A DNA stretch of 64,000 nucleotides from positions 62,001 to 126,000 of the forward strand of contig JAQYUZ010000004.1 of NCBI GenBank assembly GCA_033819885.1. The letters are read 5' to 3'. This document shows positions 10,314 through 22,356 of the stretch, in pieces (the stretch's first letter is position 1; each line of letters begins with the position of its first letter). A program made the position numbers and the translations under genes. This DNA is from Microbotryomycetes sp. JL201 (Eukaryota; Basidiomycota; Microbotryomycetes). Under the pieces are notes generated by a model, which worked only from the letters and a program-made list of their open reading frames with translations, was not told the origin of the DNA and searched no databases.

Positions 10314-13300
10314 TCAATTACTGAAAGAGCTCCGTCGAGGGGCATCTGCACCAGGCGGCAACTGTCCCGGCGGTGGCGACAGGAACAAGTCACTCATCGC
10401 GACCGGCAAAGTCGCCAACGACCCGCTTCGAGTTTTTGGCGTGACAGCGAGCCTCGACGTCCCGGGAAAGCTTGCAGTCGTCTGCGACAAGCTTTCTCTG
10501 CGTTGTCGCATCTCGCCTTTGATCGTCTCGAGCCTGTTGCGCCAGAACGCCCTTTCTTCTCGCTCCGCAGCTTCGGCTTCTCGAGGCGATTCAAACACAT
10601 CGGTCACCCCTGAAACAACGTTTTTCTGCGTCCTGGAAGCTACTTCGCTCGGCTGCGAGATGACAGGGAAGCGCTCGATATGAGACTCGCCAGGAGACTT
10701 GGTGAGCGCGGCAATCGTCGGCGGCGGAGACCTGAGAGGATTGGCTTGCGCCGCGGCTGACAACCTCTCTGTCTTTGTAATCGGCACAGCCAACAGCGAA
10801 GAAGGCGAAATTGAGCGGTAGGCAAACAAGCAGGGCTGCTCGAGAGCCGACATCCATTGAGCTCTCGATGCGACAGCCTGCCCCGGGGTTGTGGTGCCAT
10901 CTACTGTAGCAGGAAGCGCGAGAAAGACAGGCTTTGACAGTGAATGGTATGATCCCAGCGATAAAGGCGTCAAAGATCCGGCCGAGATGTCGAGTAAATC
11001 GAGTCTGATCAAGTGTTCATGCTCTGCATTGCTGGTCAGCTATTGCCCTGGAAAGCTTTGTCAACATGGAAACTGACCTGTCTTTCCCGAAAAATCTGCG
11101 AGGCCGAGCACTCGTGATACGCCGATGCTCTCGACCACTTGAAACACGGCGTCCTCTTCCGAAGCAGTCTTCTTCTTCGGAGTCGAAATCTTGGCAGACC
11201 ACTTTGCGCTATCGCTCGCCTTCGTGGCCAGTATCACGAGATCCGAAAAGACAAAGACGTGCACAGGTGTCTGCTTGCCTTTTGTCTTGAGAATACGCTT
11301 TGATTTGGCTGAAGTACCGGATTGTGACACCGTCGGCGAAGCCGAAAACGTGGGTGGCTGAGAGCAACCAATAACAGTTGACTCATCACTGTTCGAGGTC
11401 GACGACGTCATGGATGTCAGTGACGTTGGTCTGCCGTCGTCCGAGCGGAGCTGCGAGCCAGATCTTGTTTTCGAATCACTTCCTGACATCGACGAGATTG
11501 ATGTAGGAGAATCGTACGCCGTCAATGGAGACGCGAATGCAAAAAAGTCGTCTGGGTTGCTCGAGCTTCCCGAGTCTGTTGACATGGCGGAATACGGTCG
11601 GGACCGCACGCCCGACAGTTTGAGCGGCAAGACTGGTGGCGAATCGTCCCCCTTGCTTAGTTCGGCCGCTCGTGCGTCGGCCTCGAGCAATATTCGATCT
11701 CTGTCGTTGATGTGAATTTTGCGCAAAACTCCTTGGTGCACGAGACGTCTGTCGCGACGAGCGAGCTTGAATCCGCTAGGCATTCCTCGTAGACGCGTCT
11801 GCAACGCCTTGAGTGTCTCATATTCGTCTTCGCGCGACTTTACTTCCTGCATGACGCGGATGACAAAGTCTGTTGATTCGCACAGGCGGACAGTGTCGTC
11901 TCTGTCGGTGTGCCCCTCGGGCGTCAAGTCCACCAGTTGCTGCATACGAGAAAAATCAGAGTCAGGTCATATGTTGTCATTCGCAGCGAGGAAGCTCAGC
12001 GCACCTTGAAAAACAAAGGGTACTTCATCAGCCTCTGCACCGGCTTGAGCAAGTAGCTGGCTAACGATAATCCGCAGCACTCTGGCAGCGCCGACTGCAT
12101 CCTCACAAACTCTCCAAACTCGCTCTTTGAATCGGCGACGAGATCGTCAATGATGGAGATGACCTTTTCAAACCTGACGAGGTACGGTTGATAGATTTCG
12201 AGTCGGTCGACGTAGGGAAGGAACGAGTCCGCAATCTTTTTGACGAGCGGAAACTCAAGTGAAGCTTGTCGTGCCGTCGTCAGAGCCTGCAGGATTTGAC
12301 AATGCAGCTGCAGAGTTGTCTCAGCAATCCGCGTTCCACCAAGTTCGGCGCCAGCAGATGCTCACATAGATGATGTCGGACGCCCAGTCAAACAGCCTCG
12401 CAATGGGTACCGGCACGCCCCTCAGCCAAGATCCTTTTTTGGACTTGAGAGGCAAAGCGAAAATTTCGATGACGCTCTTGAAGCTATCGACAAAGTTGGA
12501 TTCCGTTTCGATCAGCTCCCAAATAACTTCTTGCCTTTTCAGCTCCATAAAGTCACATGCTGCCGCGATTTGTTCAAACTCTGTTGCACTGATTGTGGAC
12601 CGCCATGTGCGTGTCTGTGCTGGTGACGGGCTCAGGTAGGAACCTTGTGCTGGCGAGGGCACAGACAATGTCGAGGGGGAAAAAGGCGAGGTCGAGAATG
12701 AAGACGTTGGGGACAAAGATGCAAGCCCTGGTGACGAGGCAGCGCGCGAGCGCAAACCAGACAAAGGCGAATGACGGTTCGCAGGCGAGGACGCCCCAAG
12801 CGAGCTTGCATCGAGTCTGACGATCGGCCTAGTCTTGTCTTTGCTGGACTTTGGAGAGCTAGCTAACGAATTGACACGATCTTGCCTTGAGCCGGAGGGA
12901 CCTTCAAGTATGCCAAGTTCGCTCAAACTTGTTCCTGGCGGGCAAGACTGGCTCTTGGAGACACCGAGCGCGATTGACAACCGCTTGAACGAGTTCTGAC
13001 TGGTCGCGCTCTGTTCTCTCGATTGTTTAGAGGAAGAGCCTGCGGGCGTGACTGAACGGAGCGGACTTCGCTCGCGTGTGGATGTTGGGTTCATGAAGGC
13101 GCGCTCCTCTTCGTTCGCTGGAGACAGCCCAGGTGGCAAAAGTGGGGGAGACAGCGGAGAGGGCGGTGTGCTTGCGCGAGCCTGTCGCTCAGATCTTGCG
13201 CTACTATGTCGGCGCAGCGTCGTCGGTCGCCTTGAAGATACGCCATGATCCATGCCTGGTGCCCCGGTACGTCTGTGTGGAGCCGAAGATGCGGTCGATG

Positions 13301-14375
13301 CGGAGCTCGAGCTGCCTGCACTCCGAGGCCTGCTGCTGCTGCCCGACCGCTTTTGTTGGATTGGCGCCAGCAAAGGCTGGACGGAAGGCGGTGGCTTGTC
13401 CAGCGGTCCAGCAAAGACGCCAAGGATACCTAGACCTTCGTCACGTTGTTCTTGCTCTCGCTGCGACAAGACCTGCTCCTCTTCGAAAGTGAATTCGCGT
13501 GACCGAGACTTTGGGACTGTGCGAGCACTGTACACCAACTGCCTGACGGAGGCGACGGCACTCTGCGAGTCAGAGGACGACGCCGACGAAGGTTTAAATT
13601 CTTTGTCCGCTTGGTGCGAGAAGCTAACAGGATCCTCGTTGACCTGCCCGAGCATACTCAAAGATATGGGAATGATTGGAAGTCGTTCCGCGGCTGCGAG
13701 CCCGGCATTCGGAGGATCAAGCGTTGGGGAGGAACGTCTCGCACCGTTCCGCGATTGATTGACATCACGCGCCGTTGAGTAGCTTTCACCACCCGAGGAG
13801 GCTGTTGATGACGACGACGGTGGCGAACTGGCGTCAGGACTTGGGTCTGGTCGGTAGCCGTCAGCGCCACTGCGAGTCTGAGCGACTGGTTCATCATGGG
13901 CCGCGCTTGGGGGGGCTATTGGAGGCGCTGCCTGCTGCTGCATCCTGGAGTTTCGTGTCCGGTGTGGAGATCTGACGGGTCTGTGTGGCACATTCGTACT
14001 CGTGTTGGTTGACAAAGGCTTGGCGCTGCTCGCTGCGGGTCGGGCTGAGGTTGTGGACGGGCATGACGACGTCACTGGAGGTACGTTCAATGTGTTCAGG
14101 TCATGACTTGACGAGGTCGATGCTGTGCTACCTGTGCCTGTGCAAGAGCGAGATGTGTGAGCCGAGCTCGCTGGCCCAGGGGTGTGACACCGAGTTATCC
14201 CTCGGGCCATTCGAGCCGTACAGAGTAGTCTCTGCTGCTGCATATGACTCGCGGACTGACCTGCTCGCCGTGCCTCGTCAACGTCATGATCAGGCTTGTC
14301 GAAGAACGTCGTTCGATCACGCGCGCGGTTGCCGTCGACGGGCCCAGACTTGGCAGCACTGCCACCGAGGCCCAT
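10314..14375 (-). CDS. Rho guanine nucleotide exchange factor (DH-PH)
   Basis: Four exons: 14375-12366, 12307-12005, 11939-11078 and 11023-10314; 1294 aa. About 600 disordered Ser/Thr/Pro-rich residues precede a Dbl homology domain (around 605-790). It has the CR1 start RQEVIWELIETESNFVDSF and the CR3-like LASYLLKPVQRLMKYPLFF. A PH domain follows (around 840-1065): HQGVLRKIHINDRDRI, a long Ser-rich insert, then PVHVFVFSDLVILATKA and the final helix region in exons 3 and 4. DH-PH proteins load GTP on Rho-family GTPases at the membrane. Rho1 or Cdc42 as target is a guess. For intron 1, an alternative acceptor 12 nt upstream also keeps frame. Confidence 0.9.
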
Positions 14376-15021
14376 GTCTGTGCGCGCCCCTTGTGTTGCC
14401 ACTCGCTCCGAGCCGCGTCCGAGGGCAAGTCGTCAATCTAGGGCGAGAGCGAACACCTGATCGAGTCGGGCCAATGGCGCATGCGCAGCCGCCCAAGTGA
14501 AACAGCGGGATCAAATTTACGGGATAACTGTAGATGTGCACAAAGCAAGCAACGGCTGCTCTCTAGCAATCGATTTGAAAGCTCAAGTCGCCAAAAATTC
14601 TAATGACGCACCGCTGTTTGGAACACCTTCGCGCGATCATCATTAACAAGCCTCAAAACGGCAAGATGTGGCACACAAAAGATCGGCACATTCAAAGAGA
14701 CAGGAGGTGGTGATTACACTGGTGCACACGACAAACGAAACGAAAGGTACAACTACAAGCACGCGAGGTGTGCACCAAACTTGGAAGGGATGGAGACGAC
14801 CGGTCAGAAACGCGAACCATCCAGTCTCTACTCGGGATAGGATTATCGAGCTTCAAATTGAACCTGGTACAGCAATAGTGTCAGCAAATGTGCAAAATCC
14901 GTGATGAACCATATCCTTTCCAGCGTACCACTGCACAGATGTGAACGTAATACGAGCAAAGAACAATCGTAAAGATGACAAAGACGGAGCAATCGATGCG
15001 GTCAGCGGTCTAGTCAAGCAG
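14376..15021. other. Intergenic between RPB12 end and RhoGEF start
   Basis: About 645 nt upstream of the RhoGEF coding start and downstream of RPB12, both on the minus strand. Expected to contain the RhoGEF promoter and leader. I see no further gene; short frames on both strands have no family resemblance. Confidence 0.6.
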
Positions 15022-15466
15022 TCACTCGAAGCTGAAACAGGCAATAGACCACACTGCATCTCTGCAACGGGTCTGATGCAGTCGGGCCCGAAGCAAACAG
15101 ACAGACGAGACTAGGCGCGCGGCTGCGAGCGACTCACTTCGCTTGACACGCTTCTTGTACATCATGCGGCAGCCACATTGTCGACACCTGATGGGTTCCC
15201 GTGCCTTGATCTCGTTTGGTGCGGCGCAGTCTGTCCCACAGCACAAACGAAAACCGCGTCCGAGCAAGTCAGCGCACAGCACGGCCTGACTCTCGAGCTG
15301 CCATGTTCATCTCACCTGCACAAAGGTACTCGATCGGAGCTGTTGGCGCTGCTCGGTTGTAGCCGCCTTGTGCCTGCATTGCGGCTTGTGGGTGCGTGTG
15401 GCCTGAACCGAAGCTCGACCGGAGACTTTTGAGCTCGTGCCTCATCGACCGCAGCCTGACGGACAT
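15022..15466 (-). CDS. RPB12: RNA polymerase I/II/III shared subunit Rpb12 (RPABC4)
   Basis: Three exons: 15466-15316, 15230-15138 and 15053-15022; 91 aa. Residues from about 45 read [18 protein letters not shown] and then [19 protein letters not shown]. Both zinc knuckles (C-x2-C twice) and the NEIK and IRC motifs make this the small zinc-ribbon subunit common to all three nuclear RNA polymerases. An N-terminal extension of about 44 residues precedes the core; yeast Rpb12 (gene RPC10) is 70 aa in total. The last exon is the weak point. Family members end in a form of KRxVxFEAR, but the best splice here gives [10 protein letters not shown] after VKR. The 3' boundary of the last intron should be treated as open. 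It lies head to head with the cystinosin gene. Confidence 0.85.
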
Positions 15467-15505
15467 GTCTCAAAGTTGATCGCACACTCTTTATTCATTC
15501 AAGAG
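15467..15505. promoter_or_regulatory. 39-bp spacer between two divergent start codons
   Basis: Only 39 bp separate the RPB12 start codon (minus strand, 15466) from the cystinosin start codon (plus strand, 15506). Promoter elements and leaders of at least one gene must lie inside the other's transcribed region, so a shared bidirectional promoter is likely. No specific transcription-factor site is claimed. Confidence 0.55.
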
Positions 15506-16694
15506 ATGACGTCTGCTGCCGTATGGCTGTCACAGTCAGCTTCTGTCGCCCGTGGCCGGGATACGACCTCGGCTTGCTGACGCCATCACTCGCTGGGTCG
15601 CATGACAGGGCTCTCGGGTGGAGCTACTTTCTAGTCTGGAGCATTTCGTAGGTGCAATTGTCTCAAGTGACCATGTGTCGTCCTATGGTTACTGACGAAG
15701 CGATCGTGTCTGTAGATTCTACCCCCAGGCGATCCTCAACTGGCGCCGTAAATCAGTACAAGGCGTGTCAATCGACTTTTTGACATTGAACCCCTTTGGA
15801 TTTGCTTGTTATTCGGTGCGCGAAAGTTATGGCGATTCGCCACCTTGGGGCTGACGGGGGTCACTATTGCAGGTGTACACAATCGTCCTTGCGTCAGATG
15901 CGCAAGTCAGGAAAGAGTACGCAGCAAGACATCACGGCCACCTTCCGCAAGTCAAGGCCAACGATATTGCGTTTGCGGTTCACGCACTGCTCTCCAGCAC
16001 GTTTCAACTCGGTCAGGCTATTTTCTACAAGGTACGCCGCGTCAGACATCATGGGGAACTGCAACGATGATAATGACTGGATGCGCGTCGGTCTGCAGCG
16101 CGACCAAAAGCAGCGACCGTCCGTTTCGACAATTGTGTTCCTCTCGCTGTCCTCGGTTGCCATTCTTATCGGCGTTGTCGCCGCGCCGAATTCAAACAAG
16201 GTTGAATGGCTCGACCTGCTGTACCTGATAAGTTACATCAAGATTGTGATCTCGCTCATCAAGCTGTTGCCTCAGGTGGTGTAACACTTCGCTCGTTTGT
16301 CAAAAAACGTCGAAACTGACAGTCTTGCTCGCAATGGCAGGCCATGCTCAATTACCGACGCAAATCAACTGTCGGTTGGTCGATCGAAAACATTATTCTC
16401 GACATTACGGGCGGCGTTCTGTCACTTTTGCAACTCGTGCTCGACGCCGCCGTCGACAACGATTGGCGTGCAGTGTATGGCAACCCTGGCAAGCTCGGAC
16501 TGTCATTGTTGGCCATCTCGTTCGACTTGGTGTTTGTTTTCCAGCATTTCGTTTGGTACAGAGATTCCACTTTGACGCTGCTGGATCTCGTCAAGGGAAG
16601 GCACGAGGAGCCGCCAGACGACGGGTCCGAAGCACGCACGCACGATCAGACTGTTGACGAGAACAGTCGGTTGTTGGACAATGCCGCCGTCTGA
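15506..16694 (+). CDS. ERS1: Cystinosin-family lysosomal/vacuolar cystine transporter
   Basis: Six exons: 15506-15534, 15609-15647, 15716-15815, 15873-16031, 16099-16275 and 16341-16694; 285 aa. Two PQ-loop repeats are clear: [20 protein letters not shown] followed by VSIDFL, and [20 protein letters not shown] followed by [12 protein letters not shown]. About seven hydrophobic helices are present and the tail ends in ENSRLL, a possible dileucine sorting signal. Cystinosins export cystine with protons from lysosomes or vacuoles; yeast Ers1 is the counterpart. The first exon ([10 protein letters not shown]) is only 29 nt before a GTCAGC donor, which gives the expected [12 protein letters not shown] start. 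A longer unspliced reading is possible but fits the family less well. Confidence 0.92.
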
Positions 16695-17065
16695 TCTTTG
16701 GTTTGTTTCGAGACTCTGGTTGGTTGTAGCAAAGCCCTTCGAGCGCTTTCTCGTCATTGTATCAGCATTTTTTTCTTTCTTTCTTTCTCTCTTTTGCTTT
16801 CTGTCATGTTCGTGCTCGTGATTGGGGCATACAGCCAACGAGAAGGGTGGCGGATTAGACCTGTGTAGTGAACGCGCTAGTTCTTTGGGCGATGTCAGGA
16901 TGTAAGGTTGTGGAAGCTCATATCCATTTCTTGTGTGCCATCTTTTTCGATGAGCACCCGGAACGTGTGTGACGCGCTATGTGCACAGCCCTTGCCTCGC
17001 TCGCCCTGGCCCTGGCGTTTGGCTCTCGCGCACCTTCCATCCTCCCGCCTATTTCCCGCGACAGC
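16695..17065. other. Intergenic with a TTTC-rich tract
   Basis: About 370 nt between cystinosin and the GDP-mannose pyrophosphorylase start. Around 16768-16801 there is a pyrimidine run built of tttc/ttct units, probably the cystinosin 3' UTR. The rest should hold the promoter of the next gene. Confidence 0.5.
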
Positions 17066-19444
17066 ATGGCACCCGCACTCAAGGCTCTCATTCTCGTCGG
17101 AGGTGCGTCTTGATACAGATCCATGACAGCCGAGTAGCAGCTACTAGCAGCTGTGCGCGAGCTGTATTTGTGGACGAGCGCGCGCGCGCGCGTTCGCGTT
17201 TGGCGCCCGTGCGCCCGACTACTCCGGCCAGCCGCCCTCGTGTGCATGTAGGCGCGTCCAGCGCGTCACTTGTCAGCCTATATACCCGTCCGAGCTCGCA
17301 GGCGGCACGACATGGCCCTGTCGTCTCCCCACTCGCGTCGCGTGCAGATCGAGCAAGATCTCGCCGCCGATGAATGGACGAACGTGGTCCGCCGCCGGCT
17401 CAAACACCCCTGAGCATTCGCAGTCATGGCGCTGACACTCGGACAATCCTTGCTCGTCGATGCATGCCCACAGGCTTCGGTACTCGGCTGCGTCCGTTGA
17501 CGCTCACGCTCCCGAAACCGCTCGTCGAGTTTGTGAGTCTCGTCGTCTCAGCGGAGCGTATGCGCAGGCTAGCCCTCCTGCACTGCGCGTAGTCTGCTCG
17601 AACATTGTGTACACACCAGCTCACGCTCGCTGACGAACCGTGCACTCGCAGGCCAACAAGGTTCGTTCAACGAGCACGCGCCGCCCAGGCTGCGTATATG
17701 CTGTGTCAAACGCGTCGTCGAGACTGACGCACTCGGCTGCGCGCCAATGCCACGCCCGCTCCCCAACAGCCCATGATCATGCATCAGGTGGAAGCTTTGG
17801 TCAAGGTGGGATTTGGACCAGCCATGGAAAAGAATCCCGACGAACTAACTCGGGCGCGCGTTACGACAGGCTGGTGTCAAGCACATTGTCCTTGCAGTCA
17901 ACTAGTGCGTTCGCTCTATCCCCTTTTTCACTGGAAGCGGCGGCGGACAAACTGACACGTACGTTGTAGCCGACCGGAAGTCATGGTGGCGTTGCTGAGC
18001 AAGGTCGAGGAGCAATACAACATCAAGATCACGTTCTCCGTCGAGACTGAACCTTTGGGCACGGGTGAGATTGATCGTGGTGGATCTCTGCGCGAGACGC
18101 CCGCCTAACATTGCCTTTCAGCTGGTCCGCTGGCCCTCGCTCGCGAAGTTCTCGGGCAAGACGACGCACCTTTCTTCGTTTTGAACTCGGATGTCACCTG
18201 CAGGTTAGTCTGCGCCGATATACATGGCTTGAGTTGGCTTTAACGTTGCATTGCTGCCACAGCTACCCCTTCGAGGCTCTTCGCGACTTTCATATGGCCC
18301 ACGGCGCCGAGGGCACCATCATGGTCAGTCGACGCATGCATTCCCTCCTCGACCCAATGTCTCACAAATTTCGCACGCAGGTGACCAAAGTCGAGGACCC
18401 TTCAAAGTATGGTGTCGTTGTCCAAGTGCCCGACTCGAGCGTGATCGACCGCTTTGTTGAAAAGCCGAAAGAGTTTGTTGGTCAGTGAATCCTGAGCACG
18501 CCGGTCATATGCACTGCAGTCAAGCTGACGAGAACTTGCAGGCAACCGTATCAATGCCGGTATCTACATCTTCAACCCCTCGATTCTGAACCGCATCGAG
18601 GTGGGTGACTAAATCGAGAGGCAGTGACTCAAAGCTCGTACTCATCAGACACGGACACCTGATTTCTGCAGCCCAAACCCACATCCATCGAACAAGAAGT
18701 GTTCCCTGCCATGGTCAACGACCGTCAGTTGCACGTGTTTGACTTGCCCGGATTCTGGATGGATGTCGGCCAGCCAAAGGTGAGTTTCGTGCTCCGACTG
18801 ATCGTCCGACGGCCTTTGACATGTCTTGCCAATCGACAGGACTTCATCACTGGTACTTGCTTGTACCTGACGCACCTGTAAGCGTCGAGAGCTGGACCGC
18901 GGTGTGTCACATGCCGTTCTGACGCCTTTTCGTTCGACGTAGGGCCCAACAAAAGTCGTCGCTGCTTGCCAAGGATCAGCCTTGGTTGTTCTCGGGCAAT
19001 GTTCTCGTCGACCCGACTGCAGAGATTGACCCTACAGCTGTCATTGGCCCGAACGTTGTTGTCGGCCCTGGTTGCAAGATTGGCGCCGGTGTGAGGCTGC
19101 AACGATGTGTCATTATGGAGGTGAGATGATCATAGCTATAAGATTGCATGTGCTTTCTTTGAGCTGACATGACATATCGCAGAACTCTGTAATCAAGGAC
19201 CACTCGTACGTCGTGTCGAGCATTTGCGGCTGGAACTGCACCGTCGGCAAATGGGTCCGCATTGAGCAAACAACTGTCTTGGGTGACGATGTGACGGTCA
19301 AGGACGAGAAGCTGATCATTGGCGCAAGTGTTTTGCCGCACAAGTCGATCAGGTGAGTTTGGCTGAATCTTTAACTGCGAAGCGGATCCTGACGAGTGCG
19401 TTTGATGCAGTGCCAACATCTACGAGCCAAGCATCGTCATGTGA
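17066..19444 (+). CDS. MPG1: GDP-mannose pyrophosphorylase (mannose-1-phosphate guanylyltransferase)
   Basis: Fifteen exons from 17066-17102 to 19411-19444; 366 aa, the usual length. It makes GDP-mannose from mannose-1-phosphate and GTP for glycoprotein, GPI and wall or capsule mannan synthesis. Visible are the nucleotide loop [20 protein letters not shown] followed by PLVEFANKPM, the LNSDV motif, [30 protein letters not shown], and a C-terminal left-handed beta-helix of hexapeptide repeats ([19 protein letters not shown]). It ends in IYEPSIVM as in the family. Exon 3 is only 9 nt (17652-17660, codons Ala-Asn-Lys) and is needed for the conserved FANKP. The first intron is 371 nt with alternating CG, far longer than the others. 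Confidence 0.97.
17652..17660 (+). other. 9-nt microexon of MPG1
   Basis: GCCAACAAG lies between the acceptor CACTCGCAG and the donor GTTCGT and encodes Ala-Asn-Lys. It is phase 0 on both sides, so skipping it would silently remove three conserved residues near the nucleotide site. Confidence 0.9.
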
Positions 19445-19808
19445 GCGACAGTTCATCTCTTTCTTGCTGCAAGCGTTCCTCGTTGTCGTTCTTTAGACGC
19501 TCGTCCTGCCCGTCTCGCCCACAAACACTGGCATACCTTTTTTTGTAGTTTCGGGCAAACCTATATGCATACTCACGTCTCACCTGTGTAACATCTGATG
19601 AAAAACTTTGTCTGGTCTGTTTGTGTGTCGCGGCGGGGTTGGATGCGATGGCCTGGCCGACGCTCGGAAACGGTTTGGTCTTTGGCCGTACCCATGCATA
19701 CACACGAGTTCACCTGGTCAGCGCGCGCTCTTTTCGTGTTTGTAAGGGCTGAAGGCTGACCAGCCCATACGACTTTGCTTCTCCCGTTGTTGTGATGTGT
19801 CGACGCGC
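19445..19808. other. Intergenic between MPG1 and the glycogen-binding gene
   Basis: About 360 nt without a supported gene. It should contain the MPG1 3' UTR and the next promoter. The 5' exon of the next gene is the least certain part of that model and may begin inside this stretch. Confidence 0.5.
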
Positions 19809-21908
19809 ATGATCGACAACATTGCCCGTCTTGCTGCGCGCTCGCCCTCGTTGCTGCGTTCGATCCGATCTACCAGGCCAAAGGAGGCAGCTTCAGTCAT
19901 TGTCAGTCTCTTCTGAGATGCGGCAGACGGCGAACAGGAGATAGCTGACACACGCCGCCGCCGCCGACTCGCAGGTGACGGGCTCATTTGACGACGTGAG
20001 TGAACGCACACTCGGCAGAGTGACCGAGCGCACCGCAACAAGCTGACTGTCCTTGTTCTCTCGAAAGTGGAAATCGTGAGTCGCTGGGACCGCGCTGCAG
20101 GCGACTGCGAAGGACGACTGCACCCGCCCAACGTCCTCATCGCGACTCGCACGCGCACGCGCATGCGCTGCCACGCTCGACATCGTACAAGGCTGACAAT
20201 GTCAATCGTGACCCAACTAGGACCGTCCACTTGACAAAAGACGTTGATGGACGATTGACGGCAAAGCTGCCGATCAACTATGGCGAAAAGATCACGTACA
20301 AGGTGAGTTTATACACACACACGCGCGCGTTCACGCGCAACCTGGGCGTCCGCAGCGTTCGCTTCACTGTTACAGATCTCAGAGCTGACTCTGCGCATTC
20401 TTGCGCGCTAGTACGTCGTCGACGGCACTTGGCAACACAACCCGCTCGAGCCCACAGAAACAGACGGCTCTGGCAACACGAACAACGTCTTTACAGGTAT
20501 AATTTCACTGGCGTCGCGCTCTTCATATACTGATGCGCACCTGTACGGTATCCAGCTCCCGAGGCGCCGGCTCCGACTCAGGTCATCCAAGCTCCCGCCA
20601 CACAGGAAGAGCCCGTCTTGCCTGTTCCAGCCGCAGTCGGCACGAACGACGCCTCGACTTTGGCCTCAGCAACCACTGTCGAGACTGCCTCGGCACCCGT
20701 CGCTGCCACACCTGCTACAGTTCAATCCGAGACGCCAACTGCGTCGACCGCCGAGCCTGTCGTCGAGACAAAGGCCGCAGAAGAGGAAAAGAAGGACGAG
20801 CCGAGCGTGATCAACATTGCCAGTGAGTACTTGGACGCTCTCTTGTGAGTTCGTGATTGAAAGCTCGTTGCTCACGACCGGACGCATGATGACAGCCGCT
20901 GGTGTTGCCGCCGCCGTGACTGGCGCGGCTGCACTCGCCGGATCGGCCATCTCGACCGTGACGGGATCAAAGTCGCCTTTGACTCTTGTGTCCTCCAAGG
21001 ACGAGCCTACCAAGACCGCCCAAGCACCCATCTCTGATGAGCTTGCCAAGGAGCCTGCACCGACACCTGCAGTTTTGCCTGCAACAACTGAAGCTGTTTC
21101 AACGGCACCAGCCCCCGCGGCGGTTGACGACGCCATTCGAACAGAACAAAAGAAGGAGGACAAGCAGTCTGCGACGGCCCCGGTCGTCACGGCCGTCGCC
21201 GGTGGCGCTGCCGCCTTGGGCGCCGGAGCTGCCGCGGTCGGCCACAAGGCGTCCGAAGCCACGTCTTCTTCAGCGCCCACTGCAGGAACTCAACGATCTT
21301 CCTCATTCCAACGCGCCGAGCAACAAGCTGAAGGCTACATGAAAAAGGCCGCCGTCGAGGCCGACAAGTACAAGGACCAGGCGTCTGCAGAGTTCAACAA
21401 GCGATACGCGCAAGGCGAGCAGATGGCTCACAACGCTTATGACAAGGTCGCCGCGACGTCTTTCGGCGCGTCTACAATGAAGGCGCTCGGTCTCGACAAG
21501 AACCGTAATGAGCCGCAACCTCAACCTGTGACGCAGCCCCAGCCTGTCGTGCCTGCCGAATCGATCGCGCCCGCAATTCCGGTCAAGGACACGGCACCGA
21601 CCCGCACGACAACGGCAACGTCCTCCTCACCTGCTGCCGTTGCAGCGGCACCTGCTGTTGCCGCTTCCTCTGTCAAAGTGCCTGCCGATTCACAAGCGCC
21701 GGCCATTCCTGTTCAGCAATCACAGCAGCAGCAAGAGCATAACCCAATCAAGCAAGCTGAGCAAACCGTCAAGCAAAAGTTCAACGGTTTGGGCAATGGT
21801 CAACCTGGCGCACCTAGTTCCGCTGGCTCGCCGGATGCGGGCGCTCAACCAAAAGCTCGCAAGCCGTCTTTCTTCAAGAAATTGTTTGGCAAGGACAAGA
21901 GCAAGTGA
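19809..21908 (+). CDS. AMPK-beta/CBM48-type glycogen-binding protein (Mdg1/Crp1-like)
   Basis: Seven exons: 19809-19901, 19975-19995, 20068-20075, 20221-20302, 20412-20496, 20556-20822 and 20896-21908; 522 aa. The N-terminal module reads ASVIVTGSFDDWKSTVHL, then DGRLTAKLPINYGEKITYKY and VVDGTWQHNP with the closing GSGNTNNVF. This is the carbohydrate-binding module 48 / AMPK-beta glycogen-binding fold, as in yeast Crp1 and Mdg1. A long Ala/Thr/Pro-rich region follows, then an amphipathic lysine-rich stretch and the basic tail FFKKLFGKDKSK. Exon 3 is only 8 nt. The first exon is tentative: its reading joins in phase, but I do not see the usual F-x-W-P start. Function beyond glycan or phosphoprotein binding is unknown. 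Confidence 0.8.
20068..20075 (+). other. 8-nt microexon in the CBM48 gene
   Basis: TGGAAATC between CTCTCGAAAG and GTGAGTCG. It supplies the invariant Trp of the FDDW motif. The exon before it is itself only 21 nt. Confidence 0.85.
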
Positions 21909-22356
21909 CAAGTCCGCTTCATGGTAGGCATAGTTGTCGTTGTTGTGCGATGTCCGCTTGAATGACTGAGGCAAAGGCGCTGTAGCTTCGCGATCAAAAG
22001 TTTACAAATCGGGCATTTCTGGCTGTACATCCTTCCTTTTGATTTATTTTTTTCCTGTTTCTCAAATTCTTTATTTATTATTGCTTCGTAATGTAGTGTG
22101 TGTTTGCACGAAAGCTGGCGCGTTTTCGATTGCAGCAGCAGACGTGGCCGGGTTGAGCTTCGCGCACAATTCGATCGCGCGCGACGTGTGTGAGTGGCCG
22201 AGCTGACCGGATTCCTTGTACTGGAACGAACACTGACCAAGTGACGGAACCTTTTTGTCTTACACGTCGTCTTGTTTCGGACCAACAGGTGGTCGACTGC
22301 TTAAATACGAGCATTGGGTCTCGGACGGCGCGGCGTCTGTTCCTCGACACCACCGT
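21909..22356. other. Intergenic upstream of SEC16
   Basis: About 450 nt. The first half is AT-rich (tttatttttttcc, tttatttatta), in keeping with the 3' UTR of the CBM48 gene. The second half should hold the SEC16 promoter. No gene seen. Confidence 0.5.
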
